From: Anastrepha obliqua
Lineage: Eukaryota; Arthropoda; Insecta; Diptera; Tephritidae
Assembly (NCBI RefSeq): GCF_027943255.1
Contig: NC_072896.1
Coordinates: 45,038,501 to 45,102,500, forward strand
Direction: 5' to 3'
DNA: 64,000 bases
A program made the translations under genes and the position numbers. Positions 1 through 11,400 of the stretch are shown here, piece after piece. How positions within the stretch are numbered: the first letter of the stretch is position 1; each line of letters begins with the position of its first letter. The notes under the pieces were generated by a model that saw nothing but the letters and a program-made list of their open reading frames with translations, did not search any database and was not told the origin of the DNA.

Positions 1-780
1 GAGTACGCGCTTGGAGTATTTCTAGATATATCAGGGGCCTTTAACAACGTAGCGAAAGATGCTATTTTAAATGGGATGGAGTCACTAAGTGTGCAACCCG
101 CGGTTTATCTATGCATAAGGCAACTATTAGCTAGCAGAAAGATAAGAGCGGAGTGGAACGATGCGAGCGTCACCAGATATGGGTGCCTTAGTATGGTGGA
201 CTGCGACAAGAAAACTGACATACCTAATGCGACTGGAAAGGATACAACGACTCGCTGCTCTGTGCATAACAGGAGCGATGAAAACCACTCCAACGGTGGT
301 GCGGAAAACCTGGCAGCGAAATCCGCAAGGAGGCTAGTGGCTACTGAAGTATTCACCTGTAGAACCTTCGGTCTCAGCTCAATAGGAAAGTGGAGCTCAG
401 GTTGCATAGACTACATGACTCCGTACTTTAGATGAGAGAGAAGGTTTCGCACTACAATTGAAAAGGAAGGATGGCACAAAGGCATGAAGCCTGGCCATAG
501 AACTGTTCACATCTATACAGACGGCTCTAAAACTTTAGAAGGAGTAGAAGTGGGTACTTGCTGCTCAAAACTAGGGATAAGGCAGCTTATCAAGCTGCCA
601 GACCACAGCAGTATTTTCCAAGCAGAATTTTTTGCTGTGGGGAAAACCGCGGAGCTAGCCTACGCTGGAACAAGAAATAACTCAACAATTAATATATACG
701 TGGACAGTCAAGTAGCAATAAAAGCAATAAACTTATATTGTATTAAGTCCAAAAATGTTCTACGGAGCACAATTTTTTTG
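1..780 (+). pseudogene. LINE remnant: reverse transcriptase piece plus RNase H
   Basis: This is a decayed non-LTR retrotransposon ORF2, probably of the R1/LOA type. The window opens inside the reverse transcriptase, with the motif FLDISGAFNNV (normally F-DI-GAFD-V) at about 25-60. After about base 195 the reading frame shifts. A second frame then gives IQRLAALCITGAMKTTP, the segment that joins RT to RNase H in this group, so the catalytic YADD region has been deleted. From 484 an RNase H-like domain follows, with IYTDGSK, SIFQAEFFAV and IYVDSQVAIKAI supplying the usual acidic residues. Similarity stops at about 770-815, where an opposite-strand LINE begins. The copy is 5' truncated by the window edge, internally deleted and frameshifted, so it cannot be functional. 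Confidence 0.85.
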
Positions 781-814
781 ATACCACCTAAAGTAAAGGG
801 GTTTTCAAAATACG

Positions 815-1400
815 CGCCTGGATGTAGGTAGGTAGATGAAATGGCACCAATCTGGCACTCCTCAAGTAGCATTGAAGCGCCGTTTTGATACCATTATGAG
901 ACCTCCAACAGGCAAATATCTACAGCCAGTCAGAGCTTTTGATAAATATGATGGAGAAGATTGCTGCGATTTAGGTTGGTGCACTGCCGAGGCTGTCGAA
1001 GAAAGGAGCACCCAGGGACCTTAATCGTCTAGCTGCCAAACCCGGACATTCACATAGAAAATGCTCTACAATCTCCTTCTCTGAAAGGTCCCCACAGCTT
1101 CTGCAATGGGGGTTAACTGGTGACCCTAGCTTTTCCGCGTGTGTGCCGATCGTCCAGTGACCGATAAAGGAAATGTTAATATCTCCCTCGCTGCCGCGTT
1201 CCCTAAGCATTTTGCATACCTGCAGGAACGCAAAACCTTCTGTCTGAAAAACACTAGCAGTATTCGGCAGTTTAAAGGAGATAGATAAATTGGCTGATAT
1301 AGGGAAAACCCCTGCTCCGACTCCCGATTCCATCTTGGAACCGTCAGTGAAGAAAGAGCTGCAAGCTTCGGTGCAGATTTTCGCCTGGAGGGTGTTTTAA
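815..1400 (-). pseudogene. LINE remnant (minus strand): RNase H start, C-terminal zinc motif and 3' UTR
   Basis: Read on the minus strand from 1400, this gives the N-terminal half of an RNase H domain (SGVGAGVF, TASVFQTEGFAFLQ). A deletion follows, and then the C-terminal region HWTIGTHAEKL with a zinc-binding motif CRSCGDLSEKEIVEHFLCEC (C-x2-C-x8-9-H-x4-C). The 3' untranslated part lies at 815-970. The same family is present on the plus strand at 22180-23165 and matches through both the coding part and the 3' UTR, including a shared CTACCTACC run near the end. The two copies form a widely spaced inverted pair. The ORF lacks the catalytic RT and the middle of RNase H. Confidence 0.85.
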
Positions 1401-1439
1401 AATAAAACATCTAAAATTAAAATTCTTTAGGTTTCACTA

Positions 1440-1945
1440 TTTTTATTAAAATTACAGCTCGTCACAAATATATTTGAAAAATTACATCATTTAAATGTCG
1501 TCCATGCGCACGTCTACAAGGTAAAGTCTTCCAAGCAATCAATTCATGAATGTCTATTTATTGAGAACATCGAGATATCGTTGCTGTTGGGTGTAGATCG
1601 TTCAGCAAAACTTTGCGCTACAGCAGCAAGATTCATAACAAAACGTTCAGTTTTTGGTCTGCCAGTCCTTTTTCCTATCCTCGACAAAGCTCGACAGTTT
1701 CTTTCAAATTTTTAACCAACCTTTGAATTGTCAACTCCACCAAAAAAGTGCCGAATTTTGCCCTATGTTGTTCTTTAAGACGCACTATTTTTATAATAAG
1801 TTTCAATAATTTTAACGCGTTGTTCTGTAGTGTAAAATTGTCAATCTGACTACTTGACAAACATCAAAGATGACATAAAACGAGTATAGTTTAGGAACTA
1901 TTCGCTACTGATATCTGGGCGCCACTTTTGAAATACCCTTTATAT
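1440..1945 (-). mobile_element. Decayed IS630/mariner-type transposon, internally deleted
   Basis: On the minus strand the 1640-1870 part reads as the N-terminal helix-turn-helix of a mariner-like transposase (NFTLQNNALKLLKLI, then TIQRLVKNL), broken by frameshifts. The 1480-1535 part reads CRRAHGRHLNDVIFQ and then a stop. That is the C-terminal tail typical of the DD41D-like elements found elsewhere in this window. The catalytic core between the two is gone. Terminal inverted repeats were not identified with confidence. It is a non-autonomous relic. Confidence 0.65.
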
Positions 1946-2214
1946 ATCTACAGACATATCGTCAGCTGAATTGCAAAAGACTGTAACTAACAAAAAACTT
2001 TTTTTCTTTGCAGCTGAAGCTAAAAACGATATAAAATAAGAGTTGTTTAGAAAGGAAACCAGTGTTTGGTAAATTTTCACAAAATACTAAATCCCAGTTA
2101 CCGCTCAAAAAATGCATCACAATCAATCAAAAAGCGAATTTTGGATTGTTTCTTAGTTACGGCTTTTGCATTTCAGGCAACGATATGCGCTTACACTAAG
2201 AATCCATATAAATA

Positions 2215-2283
2215 TATATGTTTGAATGCATGCCTATGCATATATGTATGTATGTATGTACCAGTATGTAAGTATGTAGGTAT
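2215..2283. repeat. TATG-type microsatellite
   Basis: This is a run of imperfect TATG/TATA tetranucleotides, a simple repeat common in higher flies. The flanks (1945-2215 and 2283-3220) are AT-rich with short open frames only, and nothing in them was recognised. Confidence 0.8.
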
Positions 2284-3219
2284 TGTTCGCCAAAGTCTAC
2301 CTTTCCAAAAATCAAAGTGAAAAATCGGTCAACTTGAAAATGAGTTCGTCTTAAGTCATTAACAACCTTGCAAAAAAGCAAAAACAAAAAATTAAAAGCC
2401 ATTAACGTTTGCCACCATTAATTTGTTGCAATTATAAAATTACCGCTTAAATGCACTAACAACCAAATGGAAGCAAATTTAAAAAAAACGAGTTGGCAGC
2501 AAATTAGAAACAAAATTTAAATAGAAAAAATATATGCCAACTAAATGTGAAAGCAATTAGGGGAAATCGGTCATCTTAAGTGTTATTTAGCGCATCCACA
2601 TTAAATTCCGCAGGAATTTTTAAATACCTTTCAATTCTATTTATTTGATAGATTTTATTATAATTTTTATACTTTTCCTGAAATTTAAGGCACTGCATTT
2701 CGCTTAAGAGTACATTTTTCCTTTCAAGAAAATAATTCACATTCCTATTAACATGGCCGTCCCGTAGCAAAGTAATAGCAATTTGTCTGGATAGACTAAA
2801 TAAATGAATAGCTAAATAAAAGTTTAGAAAGTTGAACCTGGAACTGACCGAACTTTTTGACCCATTACGAATTGCTGTTGGGGTTGATCAGTGTTGCCGC
2901 TTTGTACCGGGTGTACTTTTGTGTAGAAATAAGGTCCATAACGCGTAACAGGTTTTGGAGAAGTAATTTGAGAGAATTGTTGAATTTTTCTTTTTTTTTC
3001 TTTTTTTCCTTTTAATTTTTGATTTTTCCTTCTATTCCCTTCCATGAATAAGCCTAACTTTACATTGACTACGCTATTAGAGCACTCTCTTCTTAGCTCT
3101 CTTGCATTTACAATAACATATGCCACGGCAAAGTTACCCATTCTTATATTTTAATCTGTGCAATGTTGTATTACTTTATTCCTTAATCCGAAGGATTGGA
3201 ACTAGTTGTTGTCTTCTTC

Positions 3220-3490
3220 ATTCGACAATAGAACAGCAGAGATTTTCCACGATAGAGATAATAAGTGTGTGTCGATCGTCGGCAACCGCTACTTTGCTCT
3301 CAGTAAATTCGACAGAATCGCTATGTGTGTGACATCGCACTTGCGCAATTTATTCGTATGTTGTTTGTGTAATTTTTTCTTCTTCTTGCATTCTTGTTTG
3401 CTTTTTCACAACTCTCTCATGCAACTGCGATGCAATGTGACGCCATGCACTCTCTGATGAGAGCAATCTTGTTTCTATAATTTTTGAAGC
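3220..3490 (+). repeat. Dispersed repeat, copy 1 (matches 51456-51690)
   Basis: A segment containing TTTGCTCTCAGTAAATTCGA, then ATTTATTCGTATGTTGTTTG, then CACTCTCTGATGAGAGCAAT lines up in the same order and spacing with 51456-51690. Parts of it also appear inverted at 27165-27260 and 28275-28335. No coding capacity was recognised. It may be a solo LTR or a non-autonomous DNA transposon. The family name is unknown to me. Confidence 0.65.
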
Positions 3491-3648
3491 TTTTCCTGTT
3501 CGAGTGAGAACTTTGCTACTTAATTGGCTACTCAGTTCAAAGAGTAACTTTACTTTAAATTTCAAGGCCGACGTTATTATCGATATTATGAATACTGGTT
3601 TCCAAAAAATATAGTCACACATGATGTAGACGTGTGGTCAACAGACCG

Positions 3649-4125
3649 TTAACTGGCGCTCAACGACTTTGAAGGAATGAGCTGATTGGCTAACGTAACC
3701 GGGGAATGCAGTTTGTTTACGAAAAAACGGAAATTGTGTTGATCTTATATGAAAAAAAAAACAACACAGAACTCACTCATGTCGCTTCGTTCCCGTCTGA
3801 ACAAAGACTGATTGGATGAGTGTGTAAATGCGTGTGAAGTGAGCGGACAATTCCGCTGCCGAGTCCCCGGAGAACTGACAGCCGAAGTTAACTGGCTCTC
3901 AACGACTTTAAGGGAATGAGCTGATTGGCTGCCGCAACCGAATAATGCAGTTTGTTTACGAAAAAACGGAAATTGTGTTGATCTGATATGAAAAAAAACA
4001 CACAGCCCTCACTCATGTCGCTTCCTTCTCGTCTGAACAAAGGCTGATTGGATGAGTGTGTAAATGCGTGTGAAGTGAGCGGGCAGAATACTGCTGCCGA
4101 GTCTCCGGTGAAGTGACAGCCGAAG
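3649..4125 (+). repeat. Tandem duplication of a 239-bp repeat unit
   Basis: Unit 1 starts at 3649 and unit 2 at 3888, both with TTAACTGG. Each runs through CTGATTGGCT, CAGTTTGTTTACGAAAAAAC and GATTGGATGAGTGTGTAAAT to GACAGCCGAAG. The two copies differ by scattered substitutions and small indels. A third copy lies inverted at 45640-45925, and a tail fragment (GTAGCCGAAGTTACTCG and AAACCTGGTAATCTACCATC) is at 18170-18235. A related tail follows unit 2 at 4125-4200. This is a dispersed mobile repeat of unknown class that doubled in tandem here. Confidence 0.85.
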
Positions 4126-4199
4126 TGTCTCTTGGAATTTTTGCTGCAGATGACCAAACCTGGTAATCTATTATCCAAGGCTGGTTTATTACAGCTGAT

Positions 4200-6030
4200 G
4201 GCATCCGTCCAGCTGATTTTTTCGGATATGAATAACTTCAAATTGATTTGTTTTGTTCACATCGGTGTATTTACTTTACCATTTGTGTACATTGATAATT
4301 CATAGTTTGTGATTCAAATAATATCTAAAGTGAAATATAGCAAAAAAAAAAAGACATGAAATAGTGTGTTATGCTTGAAAAAGTTAAGTGAGGTAAAGAA
4401 CCGTTTTTTGACGTTCCTGGTGAGGAACCGAAACGGCAAGTGTGAGGCAAAATATGCTGATTTTGACTTGATGAAATTCAAAAAGGAAACAAAAAATAAA
4501 TCCACGTATGTTTTTACAGATATTCGGATGCCATTAGCTGTAAAAATTTGCCTTGCTATTATCCTTGCAATGAAACGATAGAGAATATGAATTCTAAGTG
4601 CATCCAAAGACTCCCTAAAAAGTCTACATTTTCATTATTATTTCCAGACTTAAAGAATTTCATTCAAGACTGCCTGCTTTCAGTTCAAAATTTTTAATGT
4701 GGAATATCTACCACAAGGGAAATGAAAATTTTCTTTGTAAAATGTATCCATGTGTGTATGAAAATACGTATATTCCAGTGAATTTATGCATCTGTTGCTT
4801 AAATGGTGCTAATTAAAAAAAAAGAAAAATATCCAACCCAGCTCAGCCCTACCAGTTTCATTGCCAGCCCTAAGAATCGCATTATTTATTTCTTATCATT
4901 TATACACCACATTTTACAAGTACACTCATACACACATATAAACCTATATAAGCTTAACAAAATTCCTACTTTTCTACTCATTTAAATTTTTTGTTACTAA
5001 CCGCTTTTTGGCAATTTGTTGAATAAATAAAGTAAATTCGCTTTTACATCTGTTTCGCACTTCAACACGGCTCCCTCTCCTCCTCTCCCATTCCACACTT
5101 GTGCATAGCTTTGTATTTACGCTTTCAACTCTTCCCTTTTTCTTTCACCTTTTCAAACTCACCGATTTGTGCCTAATTTTCTGCTCGTGGCTACTGTGGT
5201 GTCGCTGTCAAGCAATCAATCACGAAATCATTTCGTATTTAACTCATTGCAAAATGTTGAATTAATTTTTTGTTATTGTTATTTGTTGTAACATTTTGCA
5301 TGGCACGTGATTAAAAGCAACAATTTCAAATAATTTTGAATTCTTTTTTCTTGGGGTTTGGCCAGTGAAAATTAAAATAAAAATTTGGCTTTTGGATTAT
5401 AACGAGTTTTTGTATGCCCTAAATTCTATATGTATGTATGCCCTACATAGGTATCTACTGAATAGTTAGCTCTGCAAATATGTACGTTGAATGTTTACTT
5501 ACTGGTAATTTTTCAAAACTTAAGCGTCTGGATGCGATCGGCATACTCAGATAATGGCATTTGAACTGTCAGCTTAGAGGAGGCCCAGGCGGTGGAATGC
5601 GTTGTACGCAAATAAGGGAAACAATAGCATCTGCGCTCCCTTTTTGTGAGTTGAGAGTCTTTCAATCTATTCAACCATCTTAGACGTCATTGATACCCAG
5701 ACAAAATTACTTTAATTCCTGAATTTATTGCGTTCTTGTTACTGTAGAACTTCCAGAGAAAGGAAACACAAAGCGCGATGTTTTCTTGTGTACGAAAAAA
5801 GAATAATTTGGTGCATTAGAAAATGGCTTTTCTAAATACGTTTTGTAGGGGAAAAAAATTTAAACAAATACCTTGTAATTCAAACAATTTTGAGCTATGC
5901 CGAGACCAACGTAAATTAAAGTTATTAAGAAGATTCTTCGGAAGATTTCGCACTTCCACATTATAAGCAATATAAGATGGAGATGTTGGTAAAGTAGCTT
6001 GCCAGATTTTATATATTTATTTAGCAATTT
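4200..6030. other. No recognisable gene
   Basis: This is AT-rich sequence with short open frames of 60-97 codons that show no motif I recognise. No terminal repeats, splice-bounded exons or RNA genes were apparent. Confidence 0.5.
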
Positions 6031-6300
6031 AGCTGGTTGTTGCTGTTGTTGTAGCAGTTTAACAAGCCCTGCCAGTAATGTGTAGTCACCGGTCGTTATC
6101 ATCTATTTCATTTAAGGGTAGGCGCAAGAAATATGCTGTTTCGACGGGTTGGATCCAAAGGGAGAGGAGTATTAGTTGAGTGGGTTCAAGTGAGTATGTG
6201 AATAGGTGGTCAGTGTCGTACGGGGCACGTTCATATACCGGACATATGTTGAGTATATCGGGGTGAATTCTGGATATCTAGAAGTTTAACCCAGTACAAA
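6030..6300 (-). pseudogene. Jockey/BS-like LINE 3' end
   Basis: On the minus strand this is the C-terminal tail and 3' end of a Jockey-type LINE, with a polyglutamine-coding CAA/CAG-like tail at about 6035-6055. The sequence before it (RYTQHMSGI, RRNSIFLAPTLK) matches the better preserved copy at 54190-54490 position for position. The zinc motif is eroded and only the end of the element is present. Assignment to the BS-like group rests on remembered consensus. Confidence 0.6.
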
Positions 6301-6544
6301 ATCCTGCACACTATTATATGTACTGGAATGACTAGGGTTTTCCCCGACTAAGGACTAGCCCTGTCTAGTACGCTCAACCCTGAACTAGCCTTGTCAACTG
6401 TAATAAGGCTGGTCGTTGCTTTCGGTGAGTCAATATAAAAAAAATTTCTGTACTTTCTTCTCTCATCCTCAGAGATAAACTCAATAACATTTTGTTCATC
6501 CTCGGACCCAGTCATTTATTCCAGAAAAATCAGTCTTTTCACAG

Positions 6545-6690
6545 TAGTTTTTGAATTTACAAAGAAAAGGACGACTTTGGGCGAAAACACTTTTTCTTCA
6601 TTTGGTGTTTCAGGGGGATTCGAACCCATACTTTTCAAATGGTGATTACGCACCATCTAAACAGCTATGTTATACAATATTATTTCTTCT
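6545..6690 (-). mobile_element. tRNA-derived SINE head (minus strand)
   Basis: The minus strand carries a tRNA-like pol III promoter: an A-box-like TAGCTGTTTAGATGGTGCG, and downstream the B-box GGGTTCGAATCCCC at 6613-6627. The sequence after the B box (GAAACACC then AAATGAAGAAAAAGT) matches the body of the SINE copies at 42945 and 50458. Only about 145 bp are retained. It is a SINE head rather than a working tRNA because no acceptor stem closes it. Confidence 0.6.
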
Positions 6691-6884
6691 TTCTGAACTA
6701 ACCTCTGAGATCTCGAACGCAGTTGGTATCATAACCACTGAAAATTTAATCGACAGGCAGCGAGGAAACGTGAGAAATCGTCAGTGGTTTCGCTGAAAAA
6801 AAATTCTGAATGAAAAAGCCTGGTCACAGGCACACAAGCGTAGACCTTGTAATGAGGAAACTGGAACGCCACTCTGAAGTAATG

Positions 6885-7010
6885 CAAAAGCGGTTTCAAG
6901 GTGGGCGATGGTTCCAAATGAGGGGAAGTGTTTTAGACTTCGGCCATACCATTGCTACGACGGCAGCTTTGATGATGAATTAGGCATTTTAATCCTCGTC
7001 ATCCTGAATT
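6885..7010 (+). mobile_element. LINE 3' UTR fragment
   Basis: The segment GGTTTCAAGGTGGGCGATGG through CATACCATTGCTACGACGGC to TTTGATGATGAATTAGGC aligns with 61420-61545. There the same order of words follows a LINE zinc-finger remnant. It is non-coding and interpreted as a dead-on-arrival 3' end of an R1-type LINE. The 7010-7400 stretch after it holds nothing recognised. Confidence 0.5.
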
Positions 7011-7407
7011 CTCAATGACATGACAAATTTTCACTGTTGTCAAACGTTCCAAGACTAAACTGGACAATAAAAGAGGAGAGGGGTTATCTAAAACCGAAAC
7101 CGAGAACATGAAAACAATGGTATACAAACGGATCCCTCACCGAGAAAGATGCAAGGGCAGGTGTGTGCGAAACGGAAAAAATATACTCAGGGGCGCTAGG
7201 CAAGAATACAAGGCTTTTTCAACAGGAAGTCTGCTCAATAGAAATATACGCTCATTTTAGCTTTAACCCCAATTTAGCCTGATAGCCAGACAACGCTCAA
7301 GGCTCTTAAAATTTTCCAGGTTACATCAAAACTGGTTCTGGGTTATCTTGATAAGCTGCATATAGGGCCTCGACAAGATTCAGTCTTGCGTTGTTTTCGC
7401 TATTAAT

Positions 7408-7928
7408 CTTTTTTTTTTTTGCTTTCTGGCAGGGTAAGTGATTAGCCTCTGCCGCCTCCAGTCCTAAATAGTGGGATTGCCCACCTGTCGTTGCTTAGGA
7501 AGAACGCCTTCTAACTGTTTAGAGCGCCATCTGCGTTCGAAATTGTTTTGCCAGAAGGATCACAAAGGTGGTTGAGGACTTAGCTTAATTTAGTGTGTCT
7601 GCGCTATCATCGCGATTGCCCACTTCCTCTTGCTGGCGCCACTGATGCAATGTGTAACCGTGTCTTTTCCTTTTGGTTTTTTGCGTGTTTTAGCAGCCAA
7701 TGCGCTGACTTTCGTGCGGGAGTAAGGATTGGAAGGATAAGTGTTTTTTTTTTGGGGGGGTTGGGGAATGATTTTTTTGTTTGTTTTGTTTTTTTGTTTT
7801 TAGAAAGTAGGAAAGTAGGTAAGTTTGGAAAAGTGGGTGGACCGTACTTTACGTGGGATTCGAACACACAACCTCTGGGATGGCAGGCTATTGCACGTGC
7901 GCTAGACTACCGAAGCCGCTTACAAGTA
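7408..7928 (-). mobile_element. Second, longer tRNA-derived SINE candidate
   Basis: Read on the minus strand from 7928, a tRNA-like head carries an A-box TAGTCTAGCGC and a B-box GTGTTCGAATCCCA. It is followed by a body of about 440 bp and ends in an A-run (T11 on the plus strand at about 7411-7421). The internal A/C-rich tract and the short plus-strand open frames are by-products of composition. No clear target-site duplication was found. It differs from the shorter SINE family in this window. Alternative: a pol III-derived pseudogene fused to unrelated sequence. Confidence 0.55.
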
Positions 7929-8219
7929 TATACGATAAATTTTCATAAAACAAGTTCCATGATTTTTGGTGAGTAAATCCCTGGTAGTACTGACTACACG
8001 ATAGACACTCGCTTGGAATGGAATGAAATTCTGGATGTCCAAGCCCTCAAAAAATATTGCCAATTGCATTTAAGTCCTAGAAAGAAGATTTCAAGTGATG
8101 AGGAAAACCAGCAGAAAGGGAATTCATTACTCTGAAAAGCTCCCACAATTTTTTGTAATTATAACAGTTTATTGAGTGAAAGAGAAATAATGCAGCTCGT
8201 CCATTCTCAATAAATCCGA

Positions 8220-8660
8220 CCCATAAGTGTATCATCTAAATCTTGGGAAAATCGAAAAATGCTCTCTGTACACAGTGGACCATCGATGATACCTATCGTC
8301 CCCATAATTACTCCGATCAGGGCTCGTTGCTTACTTCACCTCTGTCTGAGAAGGAATTTTGCTACCATCCTGTCAGACCTTTTCAGGAAACACTTAGTTC
8401 TTTTGATGGAGTCAGTACTGCAGCAATGGCTCTCATGAGCTCTATTAATGAAAACCTTGATGTGCTCGTTCGACTGGATGCTCAAATTCATCAGCCAGTT
8501 CGTTGCCTTGGACATCAGCGTCCTGGTATGTACATTAGTCCAAGCTCATTCCATCTTTCAACCGAGCTTAGCATCAGCTAACATATGCATTACATCCCTA
8601 ATCAATTTCGAAGAGGTGCGAGTGACTCCTAAGGCATTTAGAGCAGCTTGGTGAGGACCC
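8220..8660 (-). pseudogene. LINE remnant: RNase H C-terminus and zinc-finger region
   Basis: On the minus strand 8660-8480 reads as a broken RNase H end (AALNALGVT; then, in shifted frames, a GNELADEF-like segment and SNEHIKVF). From 8420 to 8220 it reads FLKRSDRMVAKFLLRQR and the following linker, which matches the plus-strand copy at 51185-51425. Several frameshifts are present. It is an R1/LOA-type LINE relic. The upstream 7930-8220 interval is unassigned. Confidence 0.65.
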
Positions 8661-9600
8661 TGATTTGATGTCGCTGTTTGCCTCGAAGTCACTACAGCCT
8701 TTTCTATAACTTCTGACTAAATACTGTAAATACTAGTAAATGGACAAACCTGATGTACACGCATACGTTTGTATGTACATATACTATATTTGTACCTACG
8801 CTTTGTGGCAAATAAACAAATTGGCTGCCTCTTTTCGCACAACTTTGTTGAGTTGTATAACACAGCCCCGTGTTGTGCTGTTGTTCTAAAAAAAACTTAC
8901 ATATGTCTGCATTTATGTATAGATGTGTGTATGTGTTTTTGTATTTCATGCTACATGACTGCGTTTGATCGCGTGTACGCAGGTATTGAGTGGCGTGGCA
9001 TGGAGTCGTACCGGTTCAAAGTCATTGTATTTATAAATGTACAACAAGCATGCAAGAGGCGGAGGAGGATCTGAAAGCAGCAGCGAGTAAGCGCAACAGC
9101 CAAAGAGTATAACCAATGTGCCAATGCACAAACATATTTACATACTGTAGTACATACAAATCGAGCTACTGTTAACGGTATAAAATTCAATTACCGATGA
9201 ACGGAGCACAAACAACGTTACAAGCAAGAACAAATGGAAGGAATACAACAACGCGAGAGCATGAAAAAATAAAACCCACTAATAGAAAGAAAAACGTAGC
9301 AATCGAGTAAGAAGCAAAGAAGTTGTCCGTGTTTCATCAGGTCTAACTTACGCTAAAACTAAGCGTCTACAGATCAGTGATGGAAATGGGGGTAAATCTT
9401 ACCTTTTCCGTGTCCTAAATGTACAAGGTGGTCCATCTAGCGTCTGGAATTTAATTTGATTCAACTAAATATAAATGAAAGGCGCGTGAATAATTTGCAA
9501 TGCAATTTTTTGTATTGGGAAGAGGCAACCTCGCCACCAAACATGGAACACAATTTCACTCAAATGGCTTTCAGGGCTGATTTACAGCAGCGCATCTTGT
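8660..9600. other. No recognisable gene
   Basis: This interval has AT-rich sequence with TATGTA-type simple repeats near 8770-8960 and open frames of 60-100 codons on both strands. Their translations are rich in Cys, Tyr and Val because of the TGT/TAT composition. No family motif was seen. Confidence 0.5.
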
Positions 9601-10540
9601 CAAACCACTCACTATCAACGCAGGCGTAAGGCCAGCTTGCCCCTGTCGCCCCTTCTCTTCGCCATTGACCTTGGTGACGTCATGAGCCAACTGACCCTGC
9701 ACAAAAAAGGCATCGTATGGAGTTTCAATAGACATCTTGAGGACCTGGACTTCGCCGATAACATCTGCCTCCTCTCTCACAAACTCTCTGACATGCAAGC
9801 GAAGGCGGCCAAACTAGTCGCGCTGGCACGCACTGTCGGTCTGGAGGTCAACATCGCCAAGACCAAGTCTACGAGAGTTAACCACAATAACGCAAGGCAG
9901 ATATTGATTGACGGATGCTCGGTGGAATTTGTCGAAAGCTTCTGCTACCTCGGCTGCCTCATCACGGCAGATGGTGGAGCAGATTAAGATGTAAAGTGCA
10001 GGCTAAACAAAGCAAGGGCAGCATTCGGGCGAATGCATATAGTGTGGGGGAGTTCGCAAATATCCAGGTGCACTAAACTACGAATATTTGGCTCACGCGT
10101 GAAGTCTGTATTGTTGTATGGAAGCGAAACATGGCTGGTATCTAACACCATCACACAAAGGCTACAATCCTTCATCAACAAATGACTCCGCATCATCTGC
10201 AGAATATTCGTCAGTAACGGCGCACTGTGGAGATTAATGAACGAGGAACCCATCCTTAGGCAAATCAAACGCAGAAAAAGTGGCGATGGATAGGTCACAC
10301 ATGGGAAAATCAGCAGATATCATCACGAGAATGGCACTGGACTGGAACCCGCAAGGGAGCAGAGATCGCGGTCGACCATAAAACACTTGGAGAAGGTCAA
10401 TGCTGCGCGAACTAGCAGATGCCGACACCTCATGAGGCGGTGCAAAAACAACAGCACAGAACCGTGTAAGATGGAAGAGTCTTGTCGAGGCCCAATGCTT
10501 CCGAGAGCAGTGAACAAGGAACAAAAAATCTTGTGACACC
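9600..10540 (+). pseudogene. RTE-like LINE reverse transcriptase and C-terminal region
   Basis: The frame at 9637-9987 gives the palm and thumb of a LINE reverse transcriptase: SPLLFAIDLGDVMSQL, then DFADNICLLSH, then VGLEVNIAKTKS, then SFCYLGCLI. The catalytic box, normally FADDI, reads FADNI at 9751-9765, so the second Asp is Asn. After a stop at 9985, other frames continue with SVLLYGSETWLV, a RIICRIF segment and KRRKWRWIGHT, then a WNPQGSR/GRP tail to about 10540. The 3' end is fairly complete, but stops and the mutated active site show it is dead. RTE clade membership is tentative. Confidence 0.8.
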
Positions 10541-11185
10541 AATTTTTCAGTGCATTTTCGCAACTTCGATTTTATGTTCAGACTCTTGAATCGTCTCTGG
10601 CTGGTTGGCACTAAATTTATTCGTAACTCCTTTTATCTGACCTCCCATGAATATTAGTCCAATATAGTCAAATCACAGCTTGCTAATGGGCAGATGACAT
10701 TACCATCTTAGCTCATTAATCGATTTTCGAAAACAGTGTATTGCTATGTTTTGATATAATAAAAAAAAGTTTTAATTAAAAAAAATATTAAATTGGTCAA
10801 AAATTCAATCCTGTAGCCATTTTTGATCAAAATTAGTCAAAAGGACTAAGTCGGTACGAAGTGGGTACTTCCCGTTAAAACCGACTGTCGCCTATTTTGA
10901 ACCTTTGATTTCTGAAGTCTGAAAGCTTCATTGTGATTTGACTTCTGTTGCAAGCCGAAAATTATTTTGCAACAAGCAATGAAGCCCCACATCCTATTGC
11001 CAATTTTAATACACAAATTACCAGGCCGCACGAACTCTCGTTTCGGAGATTTGATTGTTCGTACAGATCGTTAGATCTGACGGTGCCATACTCATCCTTT
11101 TAAGGTGTCTGGAAACCACGCACAAATCTGGCCTTAGGGATAGATCTACAGAAGGGATAAATGACAAAAAAAACAAAAACTGTAG
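10540..11185. other. No recognisable gene
   Basis: This AT-rich intervening DNA contains A-runs near 10760-10790. Its short frames have no motif. Confidence 0.45.
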
Positions 11186-11400
11186 TAAAAATGAAACACC
11201 AAAATGAAGAAAAAGCGGTTTTCTAATAGCGGTCGCCCGTCGGCAGGCAAGAAAAAGCTCCTCACAAAGAACAATTTGTCATTCGGAGTCGTCTTAAAAC
11301 TGTAGGTACCTCCATTTTTTGGCATAACATCAACACGCACGCTACAAATAGGAGCAGGAGCTCGGCCAAACACCTAAAAAGGGTCAATCACCTCTTTTGT
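11185..11400 (+). mobile_element. tephritid-type SINE, body and 3' part
   Basis: The segment from ATGAAACACCAAAATGAAGA through TCTAATAGCGGTCGCCCGTC, GTAGGTACCTCCATTTTTTG and GGAGCTCGGCCAAACACC is the body of the SINE also seen at 14205 (minus), 25090, 42945 and 50458. The tRNA-like head is missing or too diverged. The family is non-autonomous and presumably moved by a LINE. Confidence 0.75.

Noticed and set aside
836..1024. Plus-strand 62-codon open frame
   Set aside because: It lies on the reverse complement of the 3' UTR and zinc-finger end of the minus-strand LINE at 815-1400.
6613..6627. tRNA gene suggested by a perfect B box
   Set aside because: No acceptor-stem pairing or anticodon arm is visible; the flanks match the SINE body instead.
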